Below, one piece after another: positions 53,509-61,927 of a stretch of 64,000 nt of DNA. Position 1 is the first letter of the stretch; every line of letters begins with the position of its first letter. Under the pieces are notes generated by a model. That model was not told the origin of the DNA. It made no database searches and saw only the letters and a list, made by a program, of their open reading frames with translations. The position numbers were made by a program, and so were the translations under genes. The stretch comes from JAPOXK01 sp965220315 (GTDB lineage Bacteria > Chloroflexota > Dehalococcoidia > Bin125): contig CBDCPP010000001.1 in the NCBI GenBank assembly GCA_965220315.1, positions 868,001-932,000 of the forward strand, read 5' to 3'.

Positions 53509-55035
53509 GTGATCTATGCGCGCGTCTCCTCGAAGGAGCAGGAAAAGGAAGGCTATTCGATCCCCGCGCAACTCAAGCTGCTCAAAGGCTATGCTGCCGA
53601 CGCAGGCTTTACGGTCGCGCAGGAATACGTGGACGTGGAGACCGCCAAGCGGAGCGGCCGCGTGGCTTTCGGGGAAATGGTCGACCGGCTCAAGAAACAT
53701 CCGGATACGCGCGTCGTCCTCGTCGAGAAGACGGATCGGCTTTACCGCAACCTCAGGGACTGGGTGACGATCGATGAGCTAGACATCGAGATCCACTTTC
53801 CCAAGGAGGGCGTGGTTCTATCGAGAGACTCGCGCTCGTCGGAGAAGTTCATGCACGGGATCAAGGTCCTGATGGCCAAGAACTACATCGACAACCTGTC
53901 CGAGGAGACCAAGAAGGGCATGCGGGAGAAGGCCGAGCAGGGCGCCTGGCCCTCGGTGGCACCGCTCGGCTACCGCAACGTGGAGGGCACGAACGGTAAG
54001 CGGGTGATCGAGCCCGATCCGGAGATGGCACTCCATATCGCGAAGATGTTCGAGTGGTATGCGGCGGGCGGTCTGTCCCTCCGGGGTCTAGCCAAGAAGG
54101 GCAGGCGGGAAGGTTTCTGCTACCGCAGGAGTGGGAACTCGGTACCGACCAGTACCGTGCAGAGGATCCTGCGAAACCCCATCTACATGGGCGAGTTCGA
54201 ATGGAACGGCCGACGGTACCAAGGCCACCATCAGCCGCTGATCTCCCGCGAGCTGTGGGAGCGGGTTCAGGACATGCTGGACGGACGCCACGCGGGCAGG
54301 CACCGTCGTGTGAAGCACGATTTCGCGTTCTCTGGCTTGATCGTCTGTGGCCATTGTGGCTGCTCGTTAGTCGGCGAGATTCAGAAGCAGCGCTACATCT
54401 ACTACCACTGCACGGGCTACCGGGGGAATTGCGGAGAGCCGTACGTGCGCGAGGAGGTCCTGGAAGAGAAGTTTGGGGCGTTGCTCAGCCGTCTGACGTT
54501 CGACGATGAGATTCTCGATTGGGTCCGCGATGCCTTGCACGCGAGCCACGCCGACGTGCGGCGCGAGCACGAAGAGGCGATCGAGCGACTGCGGGCCGAG
54601 CACGATCGACTCCAGAATCGTATCCACACCGCCTACATCGACAAACTCGACGGCACCATCGCCCCCGCTCATTACGAGAAACTCTCTGGGGAGTGGCGGG
54701 CGGAGCAGGATCGCTGCCTGCGCGATATCGACCACCACCAGAGCGCCGACCGCTCCTATCTTGACGAGGGCGTGCGCCTTCTCGAACTCGCGCAGAACGC
54801 GAGAAGCCTCTTCGAAAAGCAGGCGGCGCGCGAAAAGCGGCGGCTACTCAATTACCTAGTTTCGAACTCCTCTTGGCGCGATGGTGAACTCTCGGCCACC
54901 TTGCGGAAACCCTTTGATTTACTGGCAGAAGCGGCTATGGCTGCTACAGAGGAGGGGGCCGCTAGGGAGGCTTCTAGCGGCATTTCTGGGAATTGGCTCC
55001 CCGGGCAGGACTTGAACCTACAACCTAGCGGTTAA
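53509..55035 (+). CDS. large serine recombinase, site-specific integrase
   Basis: 508 aa from GTG 53509, with GAAGGG 5 bases upstream. The catalytic domain starts YARVSSKEQEKEGYSIPAQ with nucleophile Ser7. Arg/Asp residues of the active site occur in VLVEKTDRLYRNLRDW. The recombinase domain (about 150-260) includes GYRNVEGTNGKRVIEPDP and TVQRILRNPIYMGEF. A zinc ribbon uses Cys280, Cys283, Cys301 and Cys308. A coiled coil (RREHEEAIERLRAEHDRLQ) follows. The last 13 codons and the stop lie in the tRNA-Asn gene on the other strand, so the C-terminal GQDLNLQPSG is host-derived. It probably integrated an element at this tRNA. Confidence 0.93.
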   Translation: MIYARVSSKEQEKEGYSIPAQLKLLKGYAADAGFTVAQEYVDVETAKRSGRVAFGEMVDRLKKHPDTRVVLVEKTDRLYRNLRDWVTIDELDIEIHFPKEGVVLSRDSRSSEKFMHGIKVLMAKNYIDNLSEETKKGMREKAEQGAWPSVAPLGYRNVEGTNGKRVIEPDPEMALHIAKMFEWYAAGGLSLRGLAKKGRREGFCYRRSGNSVPTSTVQRILRNPIYMGEFEWNGRRYQGHHQPLISRELWERVQDMLDGRHAGRHRRVKHDFAFSGLIVCGHCGCSLVGEIQKQRYIYYHCTGYRGNCGEPYVREEVLEEKFGALLSRLTFDDEILDWVRDALHASHADVRREHEEAIERLRAEHDRLQNRIHTAYIDKLDGTIAPAHYEKLSGEWRAEQDRCLRDIDHHQSADRSYLDEGVRLLELAQNARSLFEKQAAREKRRLLNYLVSNSSWRDGELSATLRKPFDLLAEAAMAATEEGAAREASSGISGNWLPGQDLNLQPSG

Positions 55036-55069
55036 CAGCCGCCCGCTCTACCAATTGAGCTACCGGGGA
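54994..55069 (-). tRNA. tRNA-Asn (GTT)
   Basis: 76 bases including an encoded CCA. The 7-bp acceptor stem (TCCCCGG with CCGGGGA), a D-arm with AGCTCAATTGG, anticodon loop CTGTTAA (anticodon GTT), and T-arm GGTTCAAGTCC are all intact. The 3' end overlaps the recombinase stop region. Confidence 0.95.
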
Positions 55070-55078
55070 ACGCGAGGT

Positions 55079-55152
55079 TGGCTGCCGAGCCAGGGTTCGA
55101 ACCTGGACTAAGGGATTCAAAGTCCCGCGTGCTACCGTTACACTACTCGGCA
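55079..55152 (-). tRNA. tRNA-Gln (TTG)
   Basis: 74 bases with CCA. Acceptor TGCCGAG pairs with CTCGGCA, the anticodon loop is CTTTGAA (anticodon TTG) and the T-loop has GGTTCGAACC. Confidence 0.95.
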
Positions 55153-55234
55153 ATACTTCGTCGAGCTACGGACTTTTCTCACGCGCCTCCGTCCGCCGCC
55201 GGCCTGCAGCTACCGACGCTGCACGGGGGGATGC

Positions 55235-55323
55235 TGGTGCCGAAGGCCGGACTCGAACCGGCACGGGGGTTGCCCCCCAACAGTTTTTGAGACTGTCGCG
55301 TCTGCCAATTCCGCCACTTCGGC
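55235..55323 (-). tRNA. tRNA-Leu (CAA)
   Basis: 89 bases with CCA and a long variable arm (GGGGGGCAACCCCC). Acceptor GCCGAAG pairs with CTTCGGC; the anticodon loop CTCAAAA gives CAA. It is first of the Leu-Gln-Asn cluster in transcription order. Confidence 0.95.
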
Positions 55324-55489
55324 AATCGGGTGAGACGGCCGCACGCTCGGCTTCACTCTCAAGGTTCGCTCTCTCACCGGCTCCGGTGGTGCGCGGCCCG
55401 GCCGCGCCTCTCGCCGCGCCGTCCCTGGATCGGCGCCCGCCGCTAGCATAGAGCGCGCCGCGGCCTGCGGTCTTTTCCGGCTTTTCTCG

Positions 55490-55915
55490 CTAGAGGGGCC
55501 AGTCGCGCAAGATCCGCTCGGTCTCCTCGGCGTGGGTGGATTCGTCGCGGACCATGTCCTCCAGCTGGACGGCCATGCCTTTGTCCCCGAAGTCTTCCGC
55601 CTGCTTGGCCCGCTCCGTGTAGTCCCGCGTCGCCACCAGTTCGGCCGCCAGCACCTGCTCGACCATCTCTCTGTTCGTCGTCGCCGCGGGAACCGGCCGG
55701 GCCTCCGTCGTCGGATCACCGCCGAGGGCCACGATCTTGTTCGCCAGGTACTGGGCATGCCCCTGTTCGTCGGCGACTTCGCCGAGGAAGAACTGCGCTA
55801 ATTGCGGCCGGTAGGGGCCCGTCGCTTTAGCCGCGTAGGTCAAGTATTGGATGATCGCGCCGAACTCGCCGGCGAGGTCCCTGTTCAGGAGCGCGATCAT
55901 CTCTTCCTTGGTCAT
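55490..55915 (-). CDS. bacterioferritin/ferritin-like protein
   Basis: 141 aa four-helix bundle. NRDLAGEFGAIIQYLTYA has the first Glu ligand, FLGEVADEQGHAQYLANKI the ExxH motif, LAAELVATRDYTERAKQAED the third helix Glu and VRDESTHAEETERIL the last ExxH. These are the di-iron ligands of ferritin-like proteins. It may store iron or protect from peroxide. Bacterioferritin normally has about 155-160 residues and a haem Met, not obvious here. Confidence 0.85.
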   Translation of the reverse strand: MTKEEMIALLNRDLAGEFGAIIQYLTYAAKATGPYRPQLAQFFLGEVADEQGHAQYLANKIVALGGDPTTEARPVPAATTNREMVEQVLAAELVATRDYTERAKQAEDFGDKGMAVQLEDMVRDESTHAEETERILRDWPL

Positions 55916-56115
55916 GCTGTGCTCCTTTCCGGTCGCACCGGTTCGTCATGCTTCTCCTCTTCACCGTATACCGAGAGGACGGGTCTCGGGCGGGCGGCCC
56001 GCGCCGGTCGCGGCCCGCCTGGGGCGGTCTCTGTCACGCGCGCGTCATTCCGCGCTGCTGGGGCCGCAGGCGGCGCCCCGCTCCTCGCAGGCCAGCGGCC
56101 GTATTCCATTGACCC

Positions 56116-57384
56116 TTACTCCGCCGGGGCGTCCTCGGACTGCTCCGGCAAGGCCTCCACGGCCACGAGCGTGACCTTGCGCTCGTCCGCGGCCATGACG
56201 ATGAAGCGGTGTCCGCCGTGTTCCATGCTTTCGCCGCGCAGGGGGAAGTGGCGCAGGTAGGCGAGGACCAAACCGCCCACCGACTCGGCGCCGGGGTGGG
56301 AGAGGTCGGCGCCTAGCTCGGCGCCGAGGTCGGCGAGCGAACGGCGCCCCTCCACGTAGAGCCGCTCGCCCACGCGCACGTCGGTGCCGGAGCGCTCCGA
56401 GCCGCTCTCGCTGCCGATCTCGCCCACGACCTCCTCCAGGATGTCCTCCAGCGTGATCAGCCCAGAAGGGGAGCCGACCTCGTCGATCAGGATCGCGATG
56501 TGGTGCCCGCTCTCCTGCATCCGCTCCAGAAGGCGGGCGGTGGAGGCGCGCTCCGATTCGAAGATCATCTCGCGCATCACGCTGCGCGCCGTGTCGCCGG
56601 CGCGGTCTGCCGCGTAGGCGCTGTTGACGTCGCTCACGTGAACGTAGCCGACGATGTTGTCGATGCGGTCCGCGTAGACCGGCAGGCGCAGGACGCCGGC
56701 CTCGATCAGCCGCCGGGAGACCTCCCGCAGCGGCTCGCCGACCTCGGCCACCTGCATCGCGACCCGCGGGGTCATGATGTGCCGCACCTGTCGTTGCTGG
56801 AGCGTCAGCGCCCCGAGTAGCATCTCCGATTCGTCCGCCTCCAGCGCCCCCGACTCACGTCCCAGCGCGATCGCCGTGCGCAGCTCGCCCAGGGCCAGCG
56901 CCCCGGCGGCCTCGCCCCGTCCGCCGCCGAGGAGCAGCACCCCGCGGCTGAGGAGATCCAGCGCGGCCACGATCGGCTGCGTCGATCGCGTCCAGTAGCG
57001 CAGCGGCAGCGCGTATAGGCGGCTTAGGGCGAAGGGGTGATGGAGCGCCACTGTTTTCGGGCCCACCTCGCCGAAGACCACCAGCAGCACCGTCACGATG
57101 ATCGTGGCGGCCAGCACCGCGCGGCCGCTGGAGACGAGCTCGGCTGCGATCGCCGTGCCCACCGCGGCCGCGCCCGTGTTGACAAGGTTGTTTCCCAGCA
57201 GGATCGACGAGAGCAGCCGACGCGGGGACTCCAACAGGCGAGAGACGCGGGCGGCGCCGCCGACGCCCTCTCGCACGTAATGTTCGAGTTGCACGCGTTG
57301 CAGTGAGAGGAATGCCGTCTCCGCGCTTGAGAACAGGGCGGACAGCAGCAGCAGCACCACGAGCAGGGGGATGTAGATCTCCAC
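56116..57384 (-). CDS. CNNM/CorC-family transporter (hemolysin-type, CBS)
   Basis: 422 aa. The DUF21 membrane domain (LLVVLLLLSALFSSAETAFLSLQRVQLEHY, then LGNNLVNTGAAAVGTAIA and VFGEVGPKTVALHHP) is followed by a CBS pair (RHIMTPRVAMQVAE, LRLPVYADRIDNIVGYVHVSDV, HIAILIDEVGSPSGLITLEDILEEVVGEI) and a C-terminal CorC_HlyC domain (RLYVEGRRSLADLGAELG). It probably moves Mg2+ or Co2+ out. All three domains are complete. Confidence 0.93.
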   Translation of the reverse strand: MEIYIPLLVVLLLLSALFSSAETAFLSLQRVQLEHYVREGVGGAARVSRLLESPRRLLSSILLGNNLVNTGAAAVGTAIAAELVSSGRAVLAATIIVTVLLVVFGEVGPKTVALHHPFALSRLYALPLRYWTRSTQPIVAALDLLSRGVLLLGGGRGEAAGALALGELRTAIALGRESGALEADESEMLLGALTLQQRQVRHIMTPRVAMQVAEVGEPLREVSRRLIEAGVLRLPVYADRIDNIVGYVHVSDVNSAYAADRAGDTARSVMREMIFESERASTARLLERMQESGHHIAILIDEVGSPSGLITLEDILEEVVGEIGSESGSERSGTDVRVGERLYVEGRRSLADLGAELGADLSHPGAESVGGLVLAYLRHFPLRGESMEHGGHRFIVMAADERKVTLVAVEALPEQSEDAPAE

Positions 57385-57570
57385 GCCAAACGCTCCCCTT
57401 CATTGACGGGCGGCGAGTCGCCCCGCCCCGTTCCACCGGAATCCTGGCACCGTATCACCGGTTGGCTGAGCGGCTTTCCGCGCGCCGTTCGGGACCTTGT
57501 ATCCGGGCTTGCTCGAAGTGTCGTGGCGGAGTGCCACGGAGGGCGTGCCGCCGCTTTACAATCGATCCGC

Positions 57571-58980
57571 GTGTTGCAAACTGCCGTCCAAGCGCTCGCT
57601 TCCACGCAGCAGGAGCTGTCCTATCGCCCCTTGTTCGACAGCGCCCTCGCGCTTATCGAACGGGGCGAGCGTTCGATCGCGTTCCTCGATTCCAGCGCCC
57701 CGCCGGGCGCCGAGTCCCGCTGGTCGATCTTGGGTTGGCGGCCGCGCCGTGTCGTCGCTTGGCCTCAGGGGCGTCCGGGCGCCTTCGCCTCTCTCCACGA
57801 CATTTTGCGTCCGCGCGAGGTCGTCCCCGTGAGCGGCGGCGATACGGATGCTGCGCTTCCCTTCCACGGCGGCTGGCTCGGTTGGTTCGCGTATGATCTT
57901 GGGCGACATCTGGAGCGGTTGCCGGTTCGCGCCACCGCCGACCCGGTGGTTCCGGATTTCGTGTTGGGTGAGTTCGAGGCGGCGCTGATCGAGGATCGGG
58001 TTGAGGAGCGTCTCTTCGCGGTGGCGAGCGCTGGGACGGCCGAAGCGGCCGCCGCGTCTTGCGAGCGTCTCGCCCTCGAGGCCCAAGCCCTGCCGGCGAT
58101 CCCCTCCCTGCCGTCGGCACCGGCTGCTTCCAAGGCGTACGGTCTCTGCGAACGCCTCCAGCGCGACGACTATGCGCGGCGCGTCTCGCGCATCCTGCGC
58201 TACATCGAGGCGGGCGATATCTACCAGGCGAACTTCGCTTACCGGGTCGACGCCGAGACCGACGCCGAGACCGGCGTCGACCCGGCGCGGCTCTACCGCC
58301 GGCTGCGCAGCGCGAGCCCGGCGCCTTACGGCTGCTTCTTGCGCCTACCCGATGCTCCCGAGCTGCTGTCGATCAGCCCCGAGCTGTTCCTGCGCCGCAG
58401 CGGATCCCGGGTCGAGACGCACCCGATCAAGGGAACGCGCCCCCGCGGCGATACTCCGCTTCGCGACGCCCAGCTCCGCGAGGAGCTCCGCGACGATCCC
58501 AAGGAACGCGCCGAACTCCTGATGATCGTCGACCTAGAGCGCAACGACTTGGGGCGCATCGCTCGCGTCGGATCGGTGGCGGTTCCCCAGCGAAGAGGCC
58601 TGGTGACGCACCCGACCGTGCATCACGCCGCCGCCACCGTCACGGCGGAGCTGGAGCCGCGCGTGGATACGGCCGATCTGCTTGCCGCGACGCTTCCGGG
58701 CGGCAGCGTGACCGGCGCGCCGAAGATCCGCGCTATGGAGATCCTTGAGGAGATCGAAGGCGTGCGCCGGGGACCGTATACCGGCTGCGCCGGCTACATC
58801 GGTTACGACGGGAACCTCGCCTTGAACATCCTGATTCGCACGCTAGTGCGGCAGGGTGCGAACGTGCACTTTCACGTCGGCAGCGCCATCGTCGCGGATT
58901 CCGACCCCATCGCCGAATACACCGAGACGCGGGCAAAAGCGGCGGCGCTGCTGCGCGCGCTTACGGCGACCGATCTTTAG
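57571..58980 (+). CDS. pabB: aminodeoxychorismate synthase component I
   Basis: 469 aa. The chorismate-binding domain carries YIEAGDIYQANFAYR, SISPELFLRR, THPIKGTRPRG and the GGSVTGAPKIRAMEILEEIEG block, with NDLGRI in LERNDLGRIARVG. The N-terminal part (LSYRPLFDSALALIERGERSIAFLDSS) matches PabB rather than TrpE. The pabC gene 20 bases downstream supports folate biosynthesis. I chose GTG 57571 because an in-frame TACAAT (57557-57562) just upstream suggests a leaderless transcript; the open frame to 57403 is not conserved. Confidence 0.88.
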   Translation: MLQTAVQALASTQQELSYRPLFDSALALIERGERSIAFLDSSAPPGAESRWSILGWRPRRVVAWPQGRPGAFASLHDILRPREVVPVSGGDTDAALPFHGGWLGWFAYDLGRHLERLPVRATADPVVPDFVLGEFEAALIEDRVEERLFAVASAGTAEAAAASCERLALEAQALPAIPSLPSAPAASKAYGLCERLQRDDYARRVSRILRYIEAGDIYQANFAYRVDAETDAETGVDPARLYRRLRSASPAPYGCFLRLPDAPELLSISPELFLRRSGSRVETHPIKGTRPRGDTPLRDAQLREELRDDPKERAELLMIVDLERNDLGRIARVGSVAVPQRRGLVTHPTVHHAAATVTAELEPRVDTADLLAATLPGGSVTGAPKIRAMEILEEIEGVRRGPYTGCAGYIGYDGNLALNILIRTLVRQGANVHFHVGSAIVADSDPIAEYTETRAKAAALLRALTATDL

Positions 58981-59000
58981 CCGTCGCCAATGGTATCCGC

Positions 59001-59846
59001 ATGACCGGCGGCACCTTGTGGCTCAATGACACTCTCTACGATGAGGCGCCGCCGCTTTCCCGCGATCGGGGCCTGCTGCTGGGTGACGGCCTCTTCGAGA
59101 CCGTCCTCGTGCGGCGCGGTTCCCCTGTTCTCTTGTCGGAGCACCTCGATCGCATGCGGCGCAGCGCGGCCGCGCTCTCGTTCCCGCTGCTTCCGGCTCT
59201 TGAAGAGCGTCTCGGGAAGGCTTTGGAGGACTTGCTCGCCGCCACGGATGAGCCCAGGACCACCCAGCTCATGGCCTTCCGTGTCACGCTCACGCGCGGC
59301 TCCGCCCCCCGCGGTCTTTCGCCTCCCGAGACTCCAGGACCATCGCTCATGGCCCAGCTCGATCCCTACGACCAGGCGGCAGTATCCGTGGAGACTGCGG
59401 CGATCATCGAAGCGCTCCGTATCGACCCGCTCGACCCGATCGCGTCGCACAAGACCACCTCCGCTCTGCGCTGGGTCTTCGCTCGCCGAACTGCGCGAGA
59501 GGCCGGGGCCGATGTGGCGATCCTCCGCACGATCGACGGCGATCTGGCCGAGGCGGACTTCGCCAATCTCTTCGCCGTGGTGGACGGGCGTGTCGTGACG
59601 CCGCCGCTCGACCGCGGCGTGCTGCCGGGCGTCACCCGCGCTTTCGTGCTCCACCGATTGAGCGAGGAAGGTCGGTTGGGCGATGAGCGCCCGCTTCACT
59701 CCGCTGATCTCGCTCGTGCGAGCGAGGTTTTTCTCACTTCGAGCTTGACTGGCGTGCGGTCGCTGCGGCGCATCGACGGGAAGCCGTTTTCCGAAACCTC
59801 GCCCGTCGCGGATGCGCTGGCGGCCGCCTATGAGGCGCTCGATTAG
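59001..59846 (+). CDS. pabC: aminodeoxychorismate lyase / class IV aminotransferase
   Basis: 281 aa. GLLLGDGLFETVLVRRGSPVLLSEHLDRM is the class IV start, SHKTTSALRWVFARR holds the PLP lysine and ADVAILRTIDGDLAEADFANLFAVVDGRVVTPPLDRGVLPGVTR the substrate/PLP region. It completes p-aminobenzoate synthesis, releasing pyruvate. It is 20 bases behind pabB. A D-amino acid or branched-chain aminotransferase would look similar; the operon favours PabC. Confidence 0.87.
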   Translation: MTGGTLWLNDTLYDEAPPLSRDRGLLLGDGLFETVLVRRGSPVLLSEHLDRMRRSAAALSFPLLPALEERLGKALEDLLAATDEPRTTQLMAFRVTLTRGSAPRGLSPPETPGPSLMAQLDPYDQAAVSVETAAIIEALRIDPLDPIASHKTTSALRWVFARRTAREAGADVAILRTIDGDLAEADFANLFAVVDGRVVTPPLDRGVLPGVTRAFVLHRLSEEGRLGDERPLHSADLARASEVFLTSSLTGVRSLRRIDGKPFSETSPVADALAAAYEALD

Positions 59847-59928
59847 ATCAGCCGTTTTCCTTTATCGCCTTTTTGATGCCGCGTGATCGCCGACGCTCGT
59901 ACAGTAACCCGCTTCCCACCTTACTTAC

Positions 59929-59966
59929 TTCTTAAGGAGGAACGTGAGTTCTTAAGGAGGAACGTG
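59929..59966. repeat. tandem duplication next to tRNA-Phe
   Basis: TTCTTAAGGAGGAACGTG occurs at 59929-59946 and again at 59949-59966, a 20-base period. The second copy ends in the CCA end of tRNA-Phe. Each contains AAGGAGG but no gene follows on this strand. Confidence 0.8.
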
Positions 59967-60040
59967 GTGCCGAGGGGCAGAATCGAACTGCCGACCCCAC
60001 GGTTTTCAGCCGTGTGCTCTACCGACTGAGCTACCTCGGC
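59965..60040 (-). tRNA. tRNA-Phe (GAA)
   Basis: 76 bases with CCA. Acceptor GCCGAGG pairs with CCTCGGC, D-arm AGCTCAGTCGG, anticodon loop CTGAAAA (GAA) and T-loop GTTCGATTC are intact. Confidence 0.95.
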
Positions 60041-60125
60041 GTCGACGGCTTACGCAGCGTACTATAACGGCCACCCCGCGCCGCAGCGCCTGCTGTGAAC
60101 GGCATGGGGCCGGTAGTATGCGGTC

Positions 60126-60983
60126 GTGCTTACCCTGGTAGTTACTTCAGCGCTTGCGGGCGATGGAAAGTCGACCGTTGCCTCGGGGCTTGCGGACGCT
60201 CTGGCCTCACGCGGCTATCGTGCCCAGCTCACATCCGGCGCTGATTCGGTTCCCTCGGCCGTCGATGTCACGATCCGCGAGCATGACGATCCTGCGACCG
60301 CCGCGTCCGGAGCTGATTTGGTGGTTCTGGTAGTCCGCCAGGGCCAAGCAGACGATGCCACCTTGGAGCACGCCGCGGCTGAAAGCGGCGCAGCCGCGAT
60401 CGTCTTGACTTCTGTTCCGCAAGGAGAGGAGGAGGAGGCTCGCACGCGCGTGCACGCGATCGCCGCGCGTTTGGACGGGTCCGTCACACTGGCGGGCATG
60501 CTCCCTCAAGATCGATTGCTGGCTGCTCCTTCTCTGGAGCAGATGGCAGCGGCCTTGGAGACTTCGCTGGACGCATCCGAAGGCGCCGGCAAAGAGGCGG
60601 TCGAGTGGATCGAGATCGGTCCCATCACCGCTCATCCAGGGTCGATCCACTTCGCGGCGGTGGGCTCGAAAGCCATCGTGACGCGCGGTGACCGCCCTGA
60701 CGTTGCGCTCGCTGCGCTTGATGTCGATGCGCAATGCTTGATCCTGAGTGGTGGGAGAGAGCCCCTGCGCTATGTTCTGGAGCGCACGGAGGAAGACGAA
60801 GTGCCTTTGATCGCCACTGCGCTGACCACGAGCGAGGCCGTGCAACGCTTGGGTCCTCTCTACGGGGAGGGGACATTCAGCGGCACGCGGAAGCGCGAGC
60901 GCGCTGCCCGGCTCATCGAGCAGCATGTCGATCTCGACGCGTTGGGACGGCTTCTGGGTTTGGACCGGCCGGCTGGTTCCTGA
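60126..60983 (+). CDS. DRTGG-domain, BioD-like P-loop protein
   Basis: 285 aa. A P-loop-like TSALAGDGKSTVASGLADAL at the N-terminus, and VVLVVRQGQADDATLEHAAAESGAAAIVLTSVP, resemble the BioD-like N-terminal half of some phosphotransacetylases. The C-terminal part (KAIVTRGDRPDVALAALDVDAQCLILSGG) is the DRTGG domain. The catalytic phosphotransacetylase domain is missing, so this is probably a sensor or regulator of acetyl-CoA metabolism, by analogy. The GTG at 60126 is near TAGTAT, suggesting a leaderless message. Confidence 0.8.
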   Translation: MLTLVVTSALAGDGKSTVASGLADALASRGYRAQLTSGADSVPSAVDVTIREHDDPATAASGADLVVLVVRQGQADDATLEHAAAESGAAAIVLTSVPQGEEEEARTRVHAIAARLDGSVTLAGMLPQDRLLAAPSLEQMAAALETSLDASEGAGKEAVEWIEIGPITAHPGSIHFAAVGSKAIVTRGDRPDVALAALDVDAQCLILSGGREPLRYVLERTEEDEVPLIATALTTSEAVQRLGPLYGEGTFSGTRKRERAARLIEQHVDLDALGRLLGLDRPAGS

Positions 60984-60991
60984 ACGAACTT

Positions 60992-61756
60992 TTAGCGTGA
61001 CCAGGGACTCGCGAGCGGTGGCTTTTTGGGGGTCTCGTCCGTAGCTGCCGGCTCGGCTTCCGGACGCTGCAGGATTTTTCGGCGGCGCGGCTGGCTGCTT
61101 GTCAAGGCCGGGTCCGTTGAGGAAGCCGCTTCCTTGCCGTCGGCTAGTGGTGGGATCGGAGTCGCTTCGAACTGTGTTGGCAATGAACTAGGGCCTGTGA
61201 CTGGTTTCGTGCGCTGCTCCGGTGGCGGCGCAATGGGTTCCGGTGCGGTCGCGGCCTGCGCTGGGAGCGGCGCGGCTGGTTCTGGAGTAGGCAGACTCGG
61301 CGCTGGCTGCCGCGCTACCGAGCACCACGGGCAGATGCGCCAGGTGAACGGCAACGGTCGCGAGCAGCTGTGACAAAGCGCTTTGAGGGAGGTCGCGCAG
61401 TGGGGACAGGCGACGAAATCCTCTTGCACAGCCACCCCGCATTGCGGACAAGCGAGCTGGTGCTGGAGGTCCTGCAATAGCGCCTCTTCTTCTAGTTGGC
61501 GGTCGTACACTTCAGCGATCGTGAAGCCGGGGCGCAAGACTAGATACAGGACCCAGCCCGCCAGGCTGAATAGGATGACGGTAGAGACAGCGATGAACTG
61601 GGTCACCGGATCTTGCGACCGCTCGCGGATGTCCCGAACGGTCCAAAGGATGGCAGCCAGCCAGAGTGCGCTTAGATACGCGCCAACGATGACACCGACG
61701 ATGATGCCGGTGCTCTCGGGGCTGCCTCCCGGCCAGCCGATGGCTGGGAGAAGCAT
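60992..61756 (-). CDS. membrane protein with double zinc ribbon and proline-rich tail
   Basis: 254 aa from ATG 61756. Two N-terminal transmembrane helices (GIIVGVIVGAYLSALWLAAILW and FIAVSTVILFSLAGWVLYLVL) precede a coiled segment (EEEALLQDLQHQ) and zinc ribbons CPQCGVAVQEDFVACPHC and CHSCSRPLPFTWRICPWC. The last 100 residues are Pro/Ala-rich and disordered. The function is not known. It is divergent from the uvrD-like gene across a region with an inverted repeat. Confidence 0.8.
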   Translation of the reverse strand: MLLPAIGWPGGSPESTGIIVGVIVGAYLSALWLAAILWTVRDIRERSQDPVTQFIAVSTVILFSLAGWVLYLVLRPGFTIAEVYDRQLEEEALLQDLQHQLACPQCGVAVQEDFVACPHCATSLKALCHSCSRPLPFTWRICPWCSVARQPAPSLPTPEPAAPLPAQAATAPEPIAPPPEQRTKPVTGPSSLPTQFEATPIPPLADGKEAASSTDPALTSSQPRRRKILQRPEAEPAATDETPKKPPLASPWSR

Positions 61757-61829
61757 CGTCACCTCGTTCGAAACCGATCCCACTGCCGATGCTAGTGGAG
61801 CGCGGCACCCAAGCTGCCGACACCTAAGT

Positions 61830-61855
61830 ACATTAGCGTCTAACTGTACTAATGT
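61830..61855. promoter_or_regulatory. inverted repeat between divergent genes
   Basis: ACATTAG (61830-61836) and CTAATGT (61849-61855) are a perfect 7-bp inverted repeat with 12 bases between. It lies between the zinc-ribbon and helicase genes, where both promoters are expected, and is A/T-rich. Operator or -10 regions are possible. Confidence 0.45.
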
Positions 61856-61927
61856 CCTTGGCGGGGCCGAAACGAACGCCTGTGCTACTCTCACGGCCAT
61901 GCGACGCCGAAACCGCGTCACCCAGCT

